Positions 40,362 through 48,940 of a stretch of 64,000 bases of DNA are shown one piece after another. This DNA is from Streptomyces sp. DI166 (GTDB taxonomy: Bacteria > Actinomycetota > Actinomycetes > Streptomycetales > Streptomycetaceae), in contig NZ_FLSP01000020.1 of NCBI RefSeq assembly GCF_900091315.1, positions 37,630 through 101,629 of the forward strand. Reading direction: 5' to 3'. The translations under genes were made by a program, and so were the position numbers. Below the pieces are notes generated by a model. It saw only the letters and a list, made by a program, of their open reading frames with translations, searched no databases and was not told where the DNA came from. Position 1 is the first letter of the stretch. Every line of letters starts with the position of its first letter.

Positions 40362-40678
40362 CCACCTTCGTACGCGTCTGTGGGCTGAGCGAGCTGGAGG
40401 AGGACACCCCGAAGCGGGTGGAACTCGACGGCACGCCGGTCTCGGTCGTCCGTACCGAGGGGGAGGTGTTCGCCATCTACGACATCTGCTCCCACGCGAA
40501 CGTCTCGCTCTCCGAGGGCGAGGTGGAGGACTGCCAGATCGAGTGCTGGCTGCACGGCTCCGCGTTCGACCTCCGCACCGGCAAGCCGTCCGGCCTTCCC
40601 GCGACGCGCCCCGTCCCCGTATACCCCGTAAAGATCGAAGGGGACGACGTGCTCGTCTCCCTCACCCAGGAGTCCTGA
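40358..40678 (+). CDS. Rieske-type [2Fe-2S] ferredoxin in the suf operon
   Basis: The 106-residue protein has a complete Rieske site: Cys-Ser-His (CSHANVSLSEG) followed by Cys-Trp-Leu-His (ECWLHGSAFDLRTGK), giving two Cys and two His ligands. Such small Rieske proteins are annotated as non-heme-iron-oxygenase ferredoxins. In actinobacteria this gene sits constantly between sufD and sufC, so it probably supplies electrons during cluster assembly. It is translationally coupled to sufD and is 7 bases from sufC. Confidence 0.93.
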   Translation: MTTFVRVCGLSELEEDTPKRVELDGTPVSVVRTEGEVFAIYDICSHANVSLSEGEVEDCQIECWLHGSAFDLRTGKPSGLPATRPVPVYPVKIEGDDVLVSLTQES

Positions 40679-40685
40679 GGCACCC

Positions 40686-41450
40686 ATGGCTACGCTTGAA
40701 ATCCGAGACCTGCACGTCACCGTCGAGGCCGACAACGCCGAGAAGGAGATCCTCAAGGGCGTCGACCTCACCGTGAAGCAGGGCGAGACGCACGCCATCA
40801 TGGGCCCCAACGGCTCCGGCAAGTCGACCCTCGCCTACTCCCTCGCGGGTCACCCGAAGTACACCGTCACCGGCGGCACCGTCACCCTCGACGGCGAGGA
40901 CGTCCTGGAGATGTCCGTCGACGAGCGCGCCCGTGCCGGCCTGTTCCTCGCCATGCAGTACCCGGTCGAGGTCCCCGGCGTCTCGGTCTCCAACTTCCTG
41001 CGCACCTCCGCCACCGCCGTCCGCGGCGAGGCCCCCAAGCTGCGCACCTGGGTCAAGGAGGTCAAGGAGGCCATGGAGCGCCTCAACATGGACCCCTCCT
41101 TCGCCGAGCGCAACGTCAACGAGGGCTTCTCCGGCGGTGAGAAGAAGCGTCACGAGATCCTTCAGCTGGAGCTGCTCAAGCCGAAGGTCGCCATCCTCGA
41201 CGAGACCGACTCCGGCCTCGACGTCGACGCCCTGCGCGTCGTCTCCGAGGGCGTCAACCGGGTCCGTGAGTCCGGCGAGGTCGGCACCCTGCTGATCACG
41301 CACTACACGCGCATCCTGCGCTACATCAAGCCCGACCACGTCCACGTGTTCGCCAACGGCCGCATCGTCGAGTCCGGCGGCGCCGAGCTGGCGGACCAGC
41401 TGGAGGCCGAGGGCTACGACAAGTACGTGAAGGGTGGCGCATCCGCGTGA
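40686..41450 (+). CDS. sufC: Fe-S cluster assembly ATPase SufC
   Basis: The 254-residue soluble ABC ATPase has Walker A MGPNGSGKSTLAYSLAGH and the Suf-specific signature NEGFSGGEKKRHEILQ. Walker B is VAILDETDSGLDVDAL and the switch region is LLITHYTRIL. It drives conformational changes in the SufBC2D scaffold. The stop overlaps the GTG start of sufS. Confidence 0.98.
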   Translation: MATLEIRDLHVTVEADNAEKEILKGVDLTVKQGETHAIMGPNGSGKSTLAYSLAGHPKYTVTGGTVTLDGEDVLEMSVDERARAGLFLAMQYPVEVPGVSVSNFLRTSATAVRGEAPKLRTWVKEVKEAMERLNMDPSFAERNVNEGFSGGEKKRHEILQLELLKPKVAILDETDSGLDVDALRVVSEGVNRVRESGEVGTLLITHYTRILRYIKPDHVHVFANGRIVESGGAELADQLEAEGYDKYVKGGASA

Positions 41451-42703
41451 CACAGCTGCCGGGCCTCCTCGACACAGAGGCGCTCCGCAAGGACTTCCCG
41501 ATCCTGGACCGCGTCCTGCACGACGGCAAGAAGCTCGTCTACCTGGACAACGCGGCGACCTCGCAGACGCCGCGCCAGGTGCTCGACGTGCTCTCCGAGT
41601 ACTACGAGCAGCACAACGCCAACGTCCACCGCGGCGTGCACGTCCTCGCCGAGGAGGCCACGGCGCTCTACGAGGGCGCGCGGGACAAGGTCGCCGAGTT
41701 CATCAACGCGCCCAGCCGCGACGAGGTGATCTTCACCAAGAACGCCTCCGAGTCCCTCAACCTCGTGGCCAACATGCTGGGCTGGGCCGACGAGCCCTAC
41801 CGCGTGGACCACGAGACCGAGATCGTCATCACGGAGATGGAGCACCACTCCAACATCGTGCCGTGGCAGCTGCTGGCGCAGCGCACGGGCGCGAAGCTGA
41901 AGTGGTTCGGCCTGACCGACGACGGCCGTCTCGACCTGTCCAACATCGACGAGATCATCACCGAGAAGACGAAGATCGTCTCCTTCGTGCTGGTCTCCAA
42001 CATCCTGGGCACGGTCAACCCGGTCGAGGCCATCGTGCGCCGCGCCCAGGAGGTCGGCGCGCTGGTCTGCGTCGACGCCTCCCAGGCCGCTCCGCACATG
42101 CCGCTGGACGTGCAGGCGCTGCAGGCCGACTTCGTGGCCTTCACCGGCCACAAGATGTGCGGCCCGACCGGCATCGGTGTGCTGTGGGGCCGCCAGGAGC
42201 TGCTGGAGGACCTGCCTCCGTTCCTCGGCGGCGGCGAGATGATCGAGACGGTGTCCATGCACTCCTCGACCTACGCGCCCGCGCCCCACAAGTTCGAGGC
42301 GGGCACCCCGCCGATCTCCCAGGCCATCGGCCTGGGCGCGGCGATCGACTACCTCAGCTCCATCGGCATGGACAAGATCCTCGCCCATGAGCACGCCCTC
42401 ACCGAGTACGCGGTCAAGCGGCTCGTGGAGGTGCCGGACCTCAGGATCATCGGCCCCACCACGGCCGAGGACCGGGGCGCGGCGATCTCCTTCACGCTCG
42501 GGGACATCCACCCGCACGACGTGGGCCAGGTCCTGGACGAGCAGGGCATCGCGGTCCGGGTGGGCCACCACTGTGCCCGGCCCGTCTGCCTGCGGTACGG
42601 AATTCCCGCGACCACGCGAGCGTCGTTCTATCTGTACTCCACGCCGGCCGAGATCGACGCTCTGGTGGACGGCCTGGAGCACGTACGGAACTTCTTCGGC
42701 TGA
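41447..42703 (+). CDS. sufS: Cysteine desulfurase SufS
   Basis: The 418-residue PLP enzyme takes sulfur from cysteine for Fe-S assembly. The PLP lysine is in FVAFTGHKMCGPTGIGVLWG and the catalytic cysteine is in VGHHCARPVCLRYG, the type-II SufS loop. EMEHHSNIVPWQLLA and LDNAATSQTPRQVLD are further class-V aminotransferase marks. It starts with GTG overlapping sufC. Its sulfur is probably passed to SufU, encoded 19 bases downstream. Confidence 0.97.
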   Translation: MTQLPGLLDTEALRKDFPILDRVLHDGKKLVYLDNAATSQTPRQVLDVLSEYYEQHNANVHRGVHVLAEEATALYEGARDKVAEFINAPSRDEVIFTKNASESLNLVANMLGWADEPYRVDHETEIVITEMEHHSNIVPWQLLAQRTGAKLKWFGLTDDGRLDLSNIDEIITEKTKIVSFVLVSNILGTVNPVEAIVRRAQEVGALVCVDASQAAPHMPLDVQALQADFVAFTGHKMCGPTGIGVLWGRQELLEDLPPFLGGGEMIETVSMHSSTYAPAPHKFEAGTPPISQAIGLGAAIDYLSSIGMDKILAHEHALTEYAVKRLVEVPDLRIIGPTTAEDRGAAISFTLGDIHPHDVGQVLDEQGIAVRVGHHCARPVCLRYGIPATTRASFYLYSTPAEIDALVDGLEHVRNFFG

Positions 42704-42722
42704 GGGGTTGGCGAGCGATCGC

Positions 42723-43190
42723 ATGAAGCTGGACTCGATGTACCAGGAAGTCATCCTGGACCACTACAAGAACCCGCACGGGCGGGGCTTGCGGGATGGC
42801 GACGCCGAGGTGCACCACGTCAATCCGACGTGCGGTGACGAGATCACCCTCCGCGTGAAGTACGACGGCACGACCATCAAGGACGTGTCGTACGAGGGCC
42901 AGGGCTGCTCCATCAGCCAGGCTTCGGCCTCCGTACTGAACGAACTGCTGGTCGGCAAGGAGCTGGCCGACGCGCAGCGGATCCAGGAGACCTTCCTGGA
43001 GCTGATGCAGTCCAAGGGCCGGATCGAGCCCGACGACGCGATGGAGGAGGTCCTGGAGGACGCGGTCGCGTTCGCCGGTGTCTCCAAGTACCCGGCGCGG
43101 GTGAAGTGCGCCCTCCTGAGCTGGATGGCGTGGAAGGACGCGACGGCCCAGGCCCTGGACGGAGCCGACGCCGAAAGGAAGACGGCATGA
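42723..43190 (+). CDS. sufU: Zinc-dependent sulfurtransferase SufU
   Basis: The 155-residue protein belongs to the IscU-like SufU group that accepts persulfide from SufS. The three metal cysteines are in NPTCGDEITL, EGQGCSISQAS and RVKCALLSW, with the Asp of CGDE as fourth ligand, the zinc-bound SufU pattern. The start MKLDSMYQEVILDHYKNPHGRG at 42723 fits the family. It overlaps the next gene by ATGA. Confidence 0.96.
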   Translation: MKLDSMYQEVILDHYKNPHGRGLRDGDAEVHHVNPTCGDEITLRVKYDGTTIKDVSYEGQGCSISQASASVLNELLVGKELADAQRIQETFLELMQSKGRIEPDDAMEEVLEDAVAFAGVSKYPARVKCALLSWMAWKDATAQALDGADAERKTA

Positions 43191-43519
43191 GCGAGACCGT
43201 TGAGATGAAGCCGGCCTCGGAGGAAGAGCTCCGTGAGGCCCTGATGGACGTCGTCGACCCGGAGCTCGGCATCGACGTCGTCAACCTCGGGCTGATCTAC
43301 GGCATCCACGTCGACGAGTCCAATGTGGCGACCGTCGACATGACCCTGACCTCGGCGGCCTGCCCGCTGACCGATGTCATCGAGGACCAGGCCAAGTCCG
43401 CCACGGACGGCCTCGTCAGCGAGCTGCGCATCAACTGGGTCTGGATGCCGCCGTGGGGCCCGGACAAGATCACGGACGACGGCCGCGAGCAGCTTCGGGC
43501 GCTCGGGTTCAACGTCTGA
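43187..43519 (+). CDS. sufT: SufT-like metal-sulfur cluster assembly factor (DUF59)
   Basis: The 110-residue MIP18/PaaD-like protein has the family motif DVVDPELGIDVVNLGLIYGIHVDE and the conserved cysteine in LTSAACPLTDVIEDQ. SufT proteins help mature Fe-S enzymes under high demand. As last gene of the suf operon it is coupled to sufU and followed by a strong bidirectional terminator. Confidence 0.94.
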   Translation: MSETVEMKPASEEELREALMDVVDPELGIDVVNLGLIYGIHVDESNVATVDMTLTSAACPLTDVIEDQAKSATDGLVSELRINWVWMPPWGPDKITDDGREQLRALGFNV

Positions 43520-43535
43520 GACCTGCCTGTTCGTA

Positions 43536-43577
43536 CGAAGAAGCGGCGATGCCCCTCGGGGCGTCGCCGCTTCTTCG
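43536..43577. terminator. Bidirectional terminator at the end of the suf operon
   Basis: A 14-base-pair perfect outer stem (43536-43549 with 43564-43577, containing CGAAGAAGCGGCGA) encloses a further GCCCC/GGGGC pairing and a 2-base loop. It lies between convergent sufT and the AbfB-domain gene. Confidence 0.9.
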
Positions 43578-43586
43578 TCTGCGGCC

Positions 43587-44366
43587 TCAGTTCAGCCGGA
43601 ACGCCGAGTCCGCGAGGTACAGCCCGCTGGACTGGTAGAGGTCCAGCCGGAGTTGGAAGTTCTTGTGGCGCAGGAAGCGGCCCGGGTAGTTCACCGACTC
43701 CAGCATGACCGCGCCCGCGTGGGCGGCGTCGCGGGCGCAGAAGGTGGCGTCCTGGGCGAACAGCCCGGACCCGTCGTCGCGTTCGGCGCGCAGGACGAAG
43801 TCGCGGTGGCGCAGATAGCGGCCGTCCGCCGTGGCGAAGGAGTAACAGGACGGCTTCGCCAGGCCCTTGCGCAGGGTGTACGTGTCCGGGGACCCGGTGA
43901 GCCGGACGAGACCGCCGCTCACCTGCCAGCCGCGGTCGGGGAAGTTGACGGAACGGACCGAGCGCTCGGTGGCGGTCGGCACGGGGGCGGGGGATGAAGG
44001 GGAGGCCGTGGCCGAGGGCTCGGCGGCGGCACTGGTCTTCTCGTGGTGCTTCGGCTCTTTCTCCGTGGGGGAGGGGGACGCCGTACGCTCCGCCGACTCG
44101 GACGCCGGTCCCGAGGGCGAGGGCGAGTCACTGGCGTAGGAGATCAGGCCGGGCGGGGCGGCGGTGGCGGAGGCGGACGACGAGCCGGCCGGGTCGTCGG
44201 CGGGCCTGCGCGTGACGACGATCGCCGTCACGCAGGTGGCGACGGTGGCCAGCGCCAGGGCACCGGCCAGCCACAGGCGGCGGGTGCCCGGTATACGGGA
44301 GGTGTCCGCAGCCCAGCCGCCCTCCCAGGGACGGTCCTGAGGGGGCCGGGACGTGTCGTGTGGCAT
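43587..44366 (-). CDS. Membrane-anchored AbfB-domain protein
   Basis: The 259-residue protein has a short cytoplasmic N-terminus, one transmembrane helix at about residues 30-52 (LWLAGALALATVATCVTAIVV) and a long Ser/Pro/Ala/Thr-rich linker (about 55-125). A C-terminal beta-trefoil AbfB domain follows, with the repeated signatures GRYLRHRDFVLRAERDDGSGLFAQDATFC and GRFLRHKNFQLRLDLYQSSGLYLADSAF. AbfB domains bind arabinofuranose side chains of hemicellulose. No catalytic domain is attached, so it is probably a surface carbohydrate-binding protein. Confidence 0.82.
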   Translation of the reverse strand: MPHDTSRPPQDRPWEGGWAADTSRIPGTRRLWLAGALALATVATCVTAIVVTRRPADDPAGSSSASATAAPPGLISYASDSPSPSGPASESAERTASPSPTEKEPKHHEKTSAAAEPSATASPSSPAPVPTATERSVRSVNFPDRGWQVSGGLVRLTGSPDTYTLRKGLAKPSCYSFATADGRYLRHRDFVLRAERDDGSGLFAQDATFCARDAAHAGAVMLESVNYPGRFLRHKNFQLRLDLYQSSGLYLADSAFRLN

Positions 44367-44448
44367 GCGCTTCCTTCGCGGCCCAGGGGGTGAACGGGGC
44401 CACAGTAGTGGAGAGTTGAGGCCGTCGAGCACGCGTGTGACCAAATTG

Positions 44449-44460
44449 AAGCGAGCGCTT
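44449..44460. promoter_or_regulatory. LacI-like inverted repeat upstream of the AbfB-domain gene
   Basis: AAGCG-AG-CGCTT is a 5-base-pair inverted repeat 83 bases upstream of the AbfB-domain gene. The CGCTT-type half-sites resemble LacI-family operators that control sugar genes. Evidence is weak. Confidence 0.35.
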
Positions 44461-44490
44461 TCTGGGAACACCGCCGCCGGGTCACGGCAT

Positions 44491-44530
44491 CGTTGTGTAC
44501 ACACGTACATAACGTTGTGTACGCTCGTAC
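44491..44530 (+). promoter_or_regulatory. Tandem operator upstream of the SMR/TetR operon
   Basis: CGTTGTGTACACACGTAC (44491-44508) and CGTTGTGTACGCTCGTAC (44513-44530) match at 16 of 18 positions with a 22-base period, two helical turns. Each contains GTAC-N4-GTAC. The second copy ends 2 bases before the SMR start, a strong candidate for the TetR binding sites. Confidence 0.75.
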
Positions 44531-44532
44531 GC

Positions 44533-44856
44533 ATGGGATACGTGACGCTGGCCGGCGCCATCGCCGCCGAGGTGGCCGCGACCACCGCGATGAAGTACAG
44601 CGACGGCTTCAGCAGGCTCTGGCCCTCGCTGCTGACCGGACTCGGGTACGTGATCTCCTTCGTACTGCTCGCCCAGACCCTGAAGACCGTCGGCATCGGC
44701 GCCGCGTACGCCATCTGGGCCGGGGTCGGGACCGCGAGCATCGCCGTGATCGGACTGCTGGCCTTCGGTGAGGCACTGACCCTGGCGAAGGTCAGCGGGA
44801 TCCTGCTGATCGTCGCCGGAGTGGTGGTCCTCAACCTCGGCGGGGCGGCGCACTGA
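44533..44856 (+). CDS. SMR-family multidrug/quaternary-ammonium efflux protein
   Basis: The 107-residue four-helix membrane protein has the hallmarks of EmrE-like small multidrug pumps. The essential Glu is in the first helix (GAIAAEVAATTAMKYSDGFSRLWPSL), Tyr/Trp lie in AYAIWAGVGTA, and ALTLAKVSGILLIVAGVVVLNL ends the protein. The ATG at 44533 lies directly after the tandem operator. It overlaps the TetR gene by one base (TGATG), so pump and regulator are one operon. Confidence 0.93.
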   Translation: MGYVTLAGAIAAEVAATTAMKYSDGFSRLWPSLLTGLGYVISFVLLAQTLKTVGIGAAYAIWAGVGTASIAVIGLLAFGEALTLAKVSGILLIVAGVVVLNLGGAAH

Positions 44857-45410
44857 TGGCCCGGCGCTACGACCCCGAGCGGCGGCAGCGGATCATCGAC
44901 GCCGCGATCCGCGTGGTGGGCAGCAAGGGGCTCGCGGGCCTGACCCACCGCTCGGTCGCGGCCGAGGCGGATGTCCCGCTCGGTTCGACGACGTACCACT
45001 TCGCGACCCTCGACGAGCTGATGGTGGCCGCGCTGCGGCAGGCCAACGAGGGCTTCGCCAAGGTTGTCGCCGCGCGCGGCGGCCTCACCGACCCGTCCGT
45101 CGACCTGGCCGGCGAACTCGCGGGCTGGATGGGCGAATGGCTCGCCGGTGACCGTACGGGTGTGGAACTGGAGTGCGAGCTGTACCTCGCCGCACTCCGC
45201 CGCCCCGCCCTGCGCCCGGTCGCCGCCGAGTGGGCGGCGGAACTCGCGGAGCTGATCGGCCGCCGCACGGACCCGGTCACCGCGCGGGCACTGGTGGCGC
45301 TGATGGACGGCATCTGCCTCCAGGTCCTGCTCACGGGCACGCCCTACGAGGAGGAGTACGCGCGCGACATCCTCGACCGGGTCGTCACCGGGGCCGCGCC
45401 CGGCACGTGA
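44856..45410 (+). CDS. TetR-family repressor of the SMR pump
   Basis: The 184-residue regulator has an N-terminal TetR helix-turn-helix (RRQRIIDAAIRVVGSKGLAGLTHRSVAAEADVPLGSTTYHF) and a helical ligand-binding domain. It is coupled to the SMR gene upstream, and the tandem GTAC repeats before that gene are the probable binding sites. It likely represses the pump until a cationic drug or dye binds. Confidence 0.92.
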   Translation: MARRYDPERRQRIIDAAIRVVGSKGLAGLTHRSVAAEADVPLGSTTYHFATLDELMVAALRQANEGFAKVVAARGGLTDPSVDLAGELAGWMGEWLAGDRTGVELECELYLAALRRPALRPVAAEWAAELAELIGRRTDPVTARALVALMDGICLQVLLTGTPYEEEYARDILDRVVTGAAPGT

Positions 45411-45464
45411 GATGCCGGGTACACCGGTTCGCCCCGGTGGCCCCCGCCAAGTTAGGTTGCCCTC

Positions 45465-46454
45465 ATGACCGACACGACTGCACCCAGCACCACCGGCGCC
45501 GTTGCCGCCGGCCTCGCCACGATCGCCGCCGACGGCACCGTCCTCGACACCTGGTTCCCCGCGCCCGAGCTCGCCGCCGAGCCCGGCCCGTCCGGCACGG
45601 AGCGGCTGTCCGCCGAGCGGGCCGTGGAACTGCTCGGCGAGGGCGCGGCGAAGGCGATCGGCCCGGACGCCCGCCGCGGTGTCGAGGTGGTCGCGGTCCG
45701 CACGGTCATCTCGGCCCTGGACGCCAAGCCGATCGACGCCCACGACGTCTACCTGCGGCTGCACCTGCTCTCCCACCGCCTGGTCAAGCCGCACGGCCAG
45801 AGCCTGGACGGCATGTTCGGCTTCCTCGCCAACGTCGCCTGGACCTCGCTCGGCCCGGTCGCGGTCGACGACATCGAGAAGGTCCGCCTCAACGCCCGCG
45901 CCGAGGGCCTGCACCTCCAGGTGACCTCGATCGACAAGTTCCCGCGCATGACGGACTACGTGGCCCCCAAGGGCGTCCGTATCGCCGACGCCGACCGCGT
46001 CCGCCTCGGCGCGCACCTCGCCGAGGGCACGACGGTCATGCACGAAGGCTTCGTCAACTTCAACGCGGGCACCCTGGGCACCTCGATGGTGGAGGGCCGT
46101 ATCTCCGCGGGCGTCGTCATCGGCGACGGCTCCGACATCGGCGGCGGCGCCTCCACGATGGGCACCCTCTCCGGCGGCGGCAACGTCATCATCTCCATCG
46201 GCGAGCGCTGCCTGATCGGCGCGGAGGCCGGTGTGGGCATCGCGCTGGGCGACGAGTGCGTGGTCGAGGCGGGCCTCTACGTCACCGCCGGCACCCGCGT
46301 CACCATGCCCGACGGCCAGATCGTCAAGGCCCGCGAGCTCTCCGGCGCCTCCAACATCCTCTTCCGTCGCAACTCGGTCACCGGCACGGTGGAGGCCCGA
46401 CCGAACAACGCGGTGTGGGGCGGGTTGAACGAGATTCTGCACAGCCACAACTAG
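45465..46454 (+). CDS. dapD: 2,3,4,5-tetrahydropyridine-2,6-dicarboxylate N-succinyltransferase
   Basis: The 329-residue actinobacterial-type DapD succinylates tetrahydrodipicolinate in the lysine/diaminopimelate pathway. The C-terminal half is a left-handed beta-helix of hexapeptide repeats ([25 protein letters not shown] onward), including [28 protein letters not shown] Gly/Ala N-terminal domain precedes it. The gene is monocistronic and ends in a strong terminator. A dapA-type gene lies 2.5 kb downstream. Confidence 0.96.
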   Translation: MTDTTAPSTTGAVAAGLATIAADGTVLDTWFPAPELAAEPGPSGTERLSAERAVELLGEGAAKAIGPDARRGVEVVAVRTVISALDAKPIDAHDVYLRLHLLSHRLVKPHGQSLDGMFGFLANVAWTSLGPVAVDDIEKVRLNARAEGLHLQVTSIDKFPRMTDYVAPKGVRIADADRVRLGAHLAEGTTVMHEGFVNFNAGTLGTSMVEGRISAGVVIGDGSDIGGGASTMGTLSGGGNVIISIGERCLIGAEAGVGIALGDECVVEAGLYVTAGTRVTMPDGQIVKARELSGASNILFRRNSVTGTVEARPNNAVWGGLNEILHSHN

Positions 46455-46478
46455 CCTCACCGGCTGCAGACCGACAGG

Positions 46479-46515
46479 GGAGCCCCGCGGCACCGGCGCC
46501 GCGGGGCTCCCTTTG
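46479..46515. terminator. Terminator after dapD
   Basis: Perfect 14-base-pair stem (46479-46492 with 46499-46512, GGGAGCCCCGCGGC and complement), a 6-base loop and a following TTT. It lies between convergent genes and may act in both directions. Confidence 0.88.
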
Positions 46516-46520
46516 ACGTG

Positions 46521-47021
46521 TCACAGGCCCGCCGCGAACTCCTTGAGCACCGCGAAGTCCGGGTCGCGCAGGCCGATTCTCGGGTTGACGTGGTGCAGGA
46601 GGGCCGGGGCGGGGTGGTGGGTGGTGGCGTACTCGCTGTCCGGGGCGGTCTGTTCGTCGTCGATCCAGGCGAAGGGGCGGCCCCGGGCGTACTCCACGAG
46701 GGCGGGTGTCTTCCAGTGGACGCCGTCCGGGCGCTGCGCGAACAGGTTCTCGCCGAAGTCGACGTAGGGGAGTTCGGGGAGACCGATGACCGGGGCGATC
46801 CACTGGTTGGCGGCGGCCATCCAGGTCGTCGCCCAGCACAGCTCGTAGTCGAGGGCCAGCAGGGACGGGCCGTGGGCGGGGTTGAGCCAGACGCGCAGGG
46901 GGCGGCGGTGGTCGGGCTGGGGGACCCGGATCGTGGTGTAGCCCTCGGGGCGGCGTTCGGGCTGGGCCGCCCAGGGGTTCAGGGGGCCGTCGACGTCCAG
47001 GAACAGGAGGGGGCGGGGCAT
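46521..47021 (-). CDS. HAD-domain protein, small hydrolase-like
   Basis: The 166-residue protein begins MPRPLLFLDVDGPLNPWAAQ, a HAD motif I (DVDGPLN) with the nucleophile Asp. It ends with WIDDEQTAPDSEYA, resembling HAD motif IV. No large cap domain is evident. Close relatives are annotated only as HAD-domain proteins in Streptomyces; the substrate is unknown. I chose ATG 47021 because HAD motif I should lie near the N-terminus; no strong ribosome binding site is visible. Confidence 0.78.
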   Translation of the reverse strand: MPRPLLFLDVDGPLNPWAAQPERRPEGYTTIRVPQPDHRRPLRVWLNPAHGPSLLALDYELCWATTWMAAANQWIAPVIGLPELPYVDFGENLFAQRPDGVHWKTPALVEYARGRPFAWIDDEQTAPDSEYATTHHPAPALLHHVNPRIGLRDPDFAVLKEFAAGL

Positions 47022-47150
47022 GGGGGCACCGTAGGGGAGGGGTGGTCCTGGGGGCCCGGGATTTTTTTGGGGTGGTGGCATAGCTGGGGGTGGTGGGGCG
47101 CGTCAGTGGGGGTGGAGGGGCGGGCGTGGGGCTCGGCCGGGGAAGTGACG

Positions 47151-47699
47151 GTGACGATGGATGGCGAGGCGCAGGAGCGTTTCCGGGAGTTCGTGGAGAG
47201 CCGTTCGTCCGCGCTGCTGAGGACCGCCGTGCTGCTCAGCGGCGGCGACCGGCACGCCGCGGAGGATTTGTTGCAGAACGCGCTGATCAAGGTGGCCGGG
47301 CGCTGGAACCGGATCGACGAACCCGAGGCCTACGTACGGCAGATCCTGTACCGGCAGCAGGTCAGCCGCTGGCGGCTGAAGTGGCGGCGGCGGGAGGTGA
47401 CGGTCGCCGAGCCGCCCGACACCGGCGCCACGGCCGACGACTCCGCCGCCGAGCTGCGGCTCGTCATACGCGGCGCGCTCGCCCGGCTCACCGCGCGGCA
47501 GCGGTCGGTGCTGGTGCTGCGCTACTTCGAGGACCTGCCCGAGGCCGAGGTGGCCCGGATCCTCGGCTGTTCCGTGGGGACTGTACGGTCCACCACCCAC
47601 CGCTCGCTGGCCCGGCTGCGCGCCGTCGCGCCCGAACTGGCCGGCCTCACCGTGCCGGAGCCGATGCCCGGCCTGTCCCCCTTGGAGGTACGTCCGTGA
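47151..47699 (+). CDS. SigE-family ECF RNA polymerase sigma factor
   Basis: The protein of about 182 residues has region 2 (RFREFVESRSSALLRTAVLLSGGDRHAAEDLLQNAL, then EAYVRQILYRQQVSRWRLKWRR) and region 4 (ALARLTARQRSVLVLRYFEDLPEAEVARILGCSVGTVRSTTHRSLARL). This is the actinobacterial SigE-type ECF arrangement. GTG 47145, GTG 47151 and ATG 47157 are all possible starts; 47151 best fits the spacing to GGGGAAG. Its stop overlaps the next gene (GTGA), whose product is probably its membrane-bound regulator. Confidence 0.9.
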   Translation: MTMDGEAQERFREFVESRSSALLRTAVLLSGGDRHAAEDLLQNALIKVAGRWNRIDEPEAYVRQILYRQQVSRWRLKWRRREVTVAEPPDTGATADDSAAELRLVIRGALARLTARQRSVLVLRYFEDLPEAEVARILGCSVGTVRSTTHRSLARLRAVAPELAGLTVPEPMPGLSPLEVRP

Positions 47700-48940
47700 A
47701 TGTCGAGGAACTCGTCCAGGACACCCTGCGGGACCTGGCCGACGAGCAGCCCCCGGCGCGCCCCGGGCTCGCCGATCGCGTACTGGTCGCGCGTCGGCGC
47801 AGGCGTACGCGCCGGGTTGCCGCAGTGGCGGTGGCCACCGCCGCCGTGGTCGCCGTGACGGTGGCCGTGCCGCAGTTGGTGGAGGGCAGCGGCCGGGACG
47901 ATGACCGGCGTGCCGCTCAGGTGAGGAGTCAGCGGGATCCGTCGGCGCCCAGGAAGGGGATCGCCGTCGGGCAGACCGTGCTCGCCACCTACTACACGCA
48001 GAAGCTGGTGGCGAAGGGCAAGGGCGAGGGGGTCGTCGAGCGGACGTACTGGCTGCTCGATCCCCGCACCAACACCTATCGCGAGGACGGCCGTTGGTCC
48101 TACGTCGCCGTCGCTCCGGGTGCCAGGACCGCCGCCGTCCTCGAACGGGACCTCCCCGCGAACCGGATCGGACTGCTCGACCTCGCGACGGGGGAGGTCG
48201 AGCGGTGGATCCCGGTCGAGCGGGGGATCGGCGGGCTGGCGTACTCCAGCGACGGGAGCCAACTGGTCGCGACGACCTACGACGAGCATCCCGACCTCGG
48301 GGAGCGCGTCCAGACCGAAGGCGAGAAGGACTCCCCCCTCACGCTGGTCCAGCGGAACGGCACGACCCGGACCGGGTTCTTCCTCGTGGACGTCGCCGGG
48401 GGCACGGTCGTCGGGCCCTGGCGGGAGGTCGAGGCCGGACGTGATGTCTGGGGGCGCGCGGACTTCGCCTTCACCCGGGACGATGCCCGCCTGTACGCGC
48501 GTGTGGTCGGGGGGCAGGACGGCTTGGAGAAGTTCTACGACCTGTCCGACGGTGATCAGGTCGAGCCGCCCGCCGACGAGAAGCACCTGCGCTGGGACGT
48601 ACCCGCCAGGCTCTCCCCGAACGGCGAACTCGCCGCCCTGGGGCTGACGAAGGAGGTCGACGGCAAGCCCGGCGAGCCCGGGAAGTCGTACTCCTCGATC
48701 CGTGATCCCCGTACCGGTGCGGAGATCACCAAGGTGCGGGGTGGGCATCTGCTCGCCTGGGCGGACGACCGGCGGCTGTTCGCCTGGGAGCGGACCACGG
48801 GACTGAACGACGGCGACGGGTACAAGGACCGGCTGGTCATGGTCACGATCGGGAGCGACACCATCGTGCCGCTGAGCGGGGAGCGGGATCCGGACGACGG
48901 GTTCGAGCGGACGTGGGAGCCCGTGTTCGTGACGCGCTGA
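47696..48940 (+). CDS. Membrane-anchored beta-propeller-like protein coupled to the sigma factor
   Basis: The 414-residue protein has an N-terminal cytoplasmic region (VNVEELVQDTLRDLADEQPP) and a basic stretch before one helix (about residues 42-60, AAVAVATAAVVAVTVAVPQL). An extracytoplasmic domain of repeated beta units follows (LLDPRTNTYREDGRWSYVAVAPG, GIGGLAYSSDGSQLVATTYDE, WDVPARLSPNGELAALGL), suggestive of a WD40/TolB-like propeller. By position, overlap and topology it is a candidate anti-sigma factor or co-regulator. No zinc anti-sigma motif is seen. GGAGG precedes the GTG start. Confidence 0.8.
   Translation: MNVEELVQDTLRDLADEQPPARPGLADRVLVARRRRRTRRVAAVAVATAAVVAVTVAVPQLVEGSGRDDDRRAAQVRSQRDPSAPRKGIAVGQTVLATYYTQKLVAKGKGEGVVERTYWLLDPRTNTYREDGRWSYVAVAPGARTAAVLERDLPANRIGLLDLATGEVERWIPVERGIGGLAYSSDGSQLVATTYDEHPDLGERVQTEGEKDSPLTLVQRNGTTRTGFFLVDVAGGTVVGPWREVEAGRDVWGRADFAFTRDDARLYARVVGGQDGLEKFYDLSDGDQVEPPADEKHLRWDVPARLSPNGELAALGLTKEVDGKPGEPGKSYSSIRDPRTGAEITKVRGGHLLAWADDRRLFAWERTTGLNDGDGYKDRLVMVTIGSDTIVPLSGERDPDDGFERTWEPVFVTR

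Noticed and set aside
43587..46493. A 968-codon minus-strand frame across dapD, the TetR gene and the AbfB gene
   Set aside because: Only the last 259 codons (from ATG 44366) have coding character; the rest is antisense to real genes.
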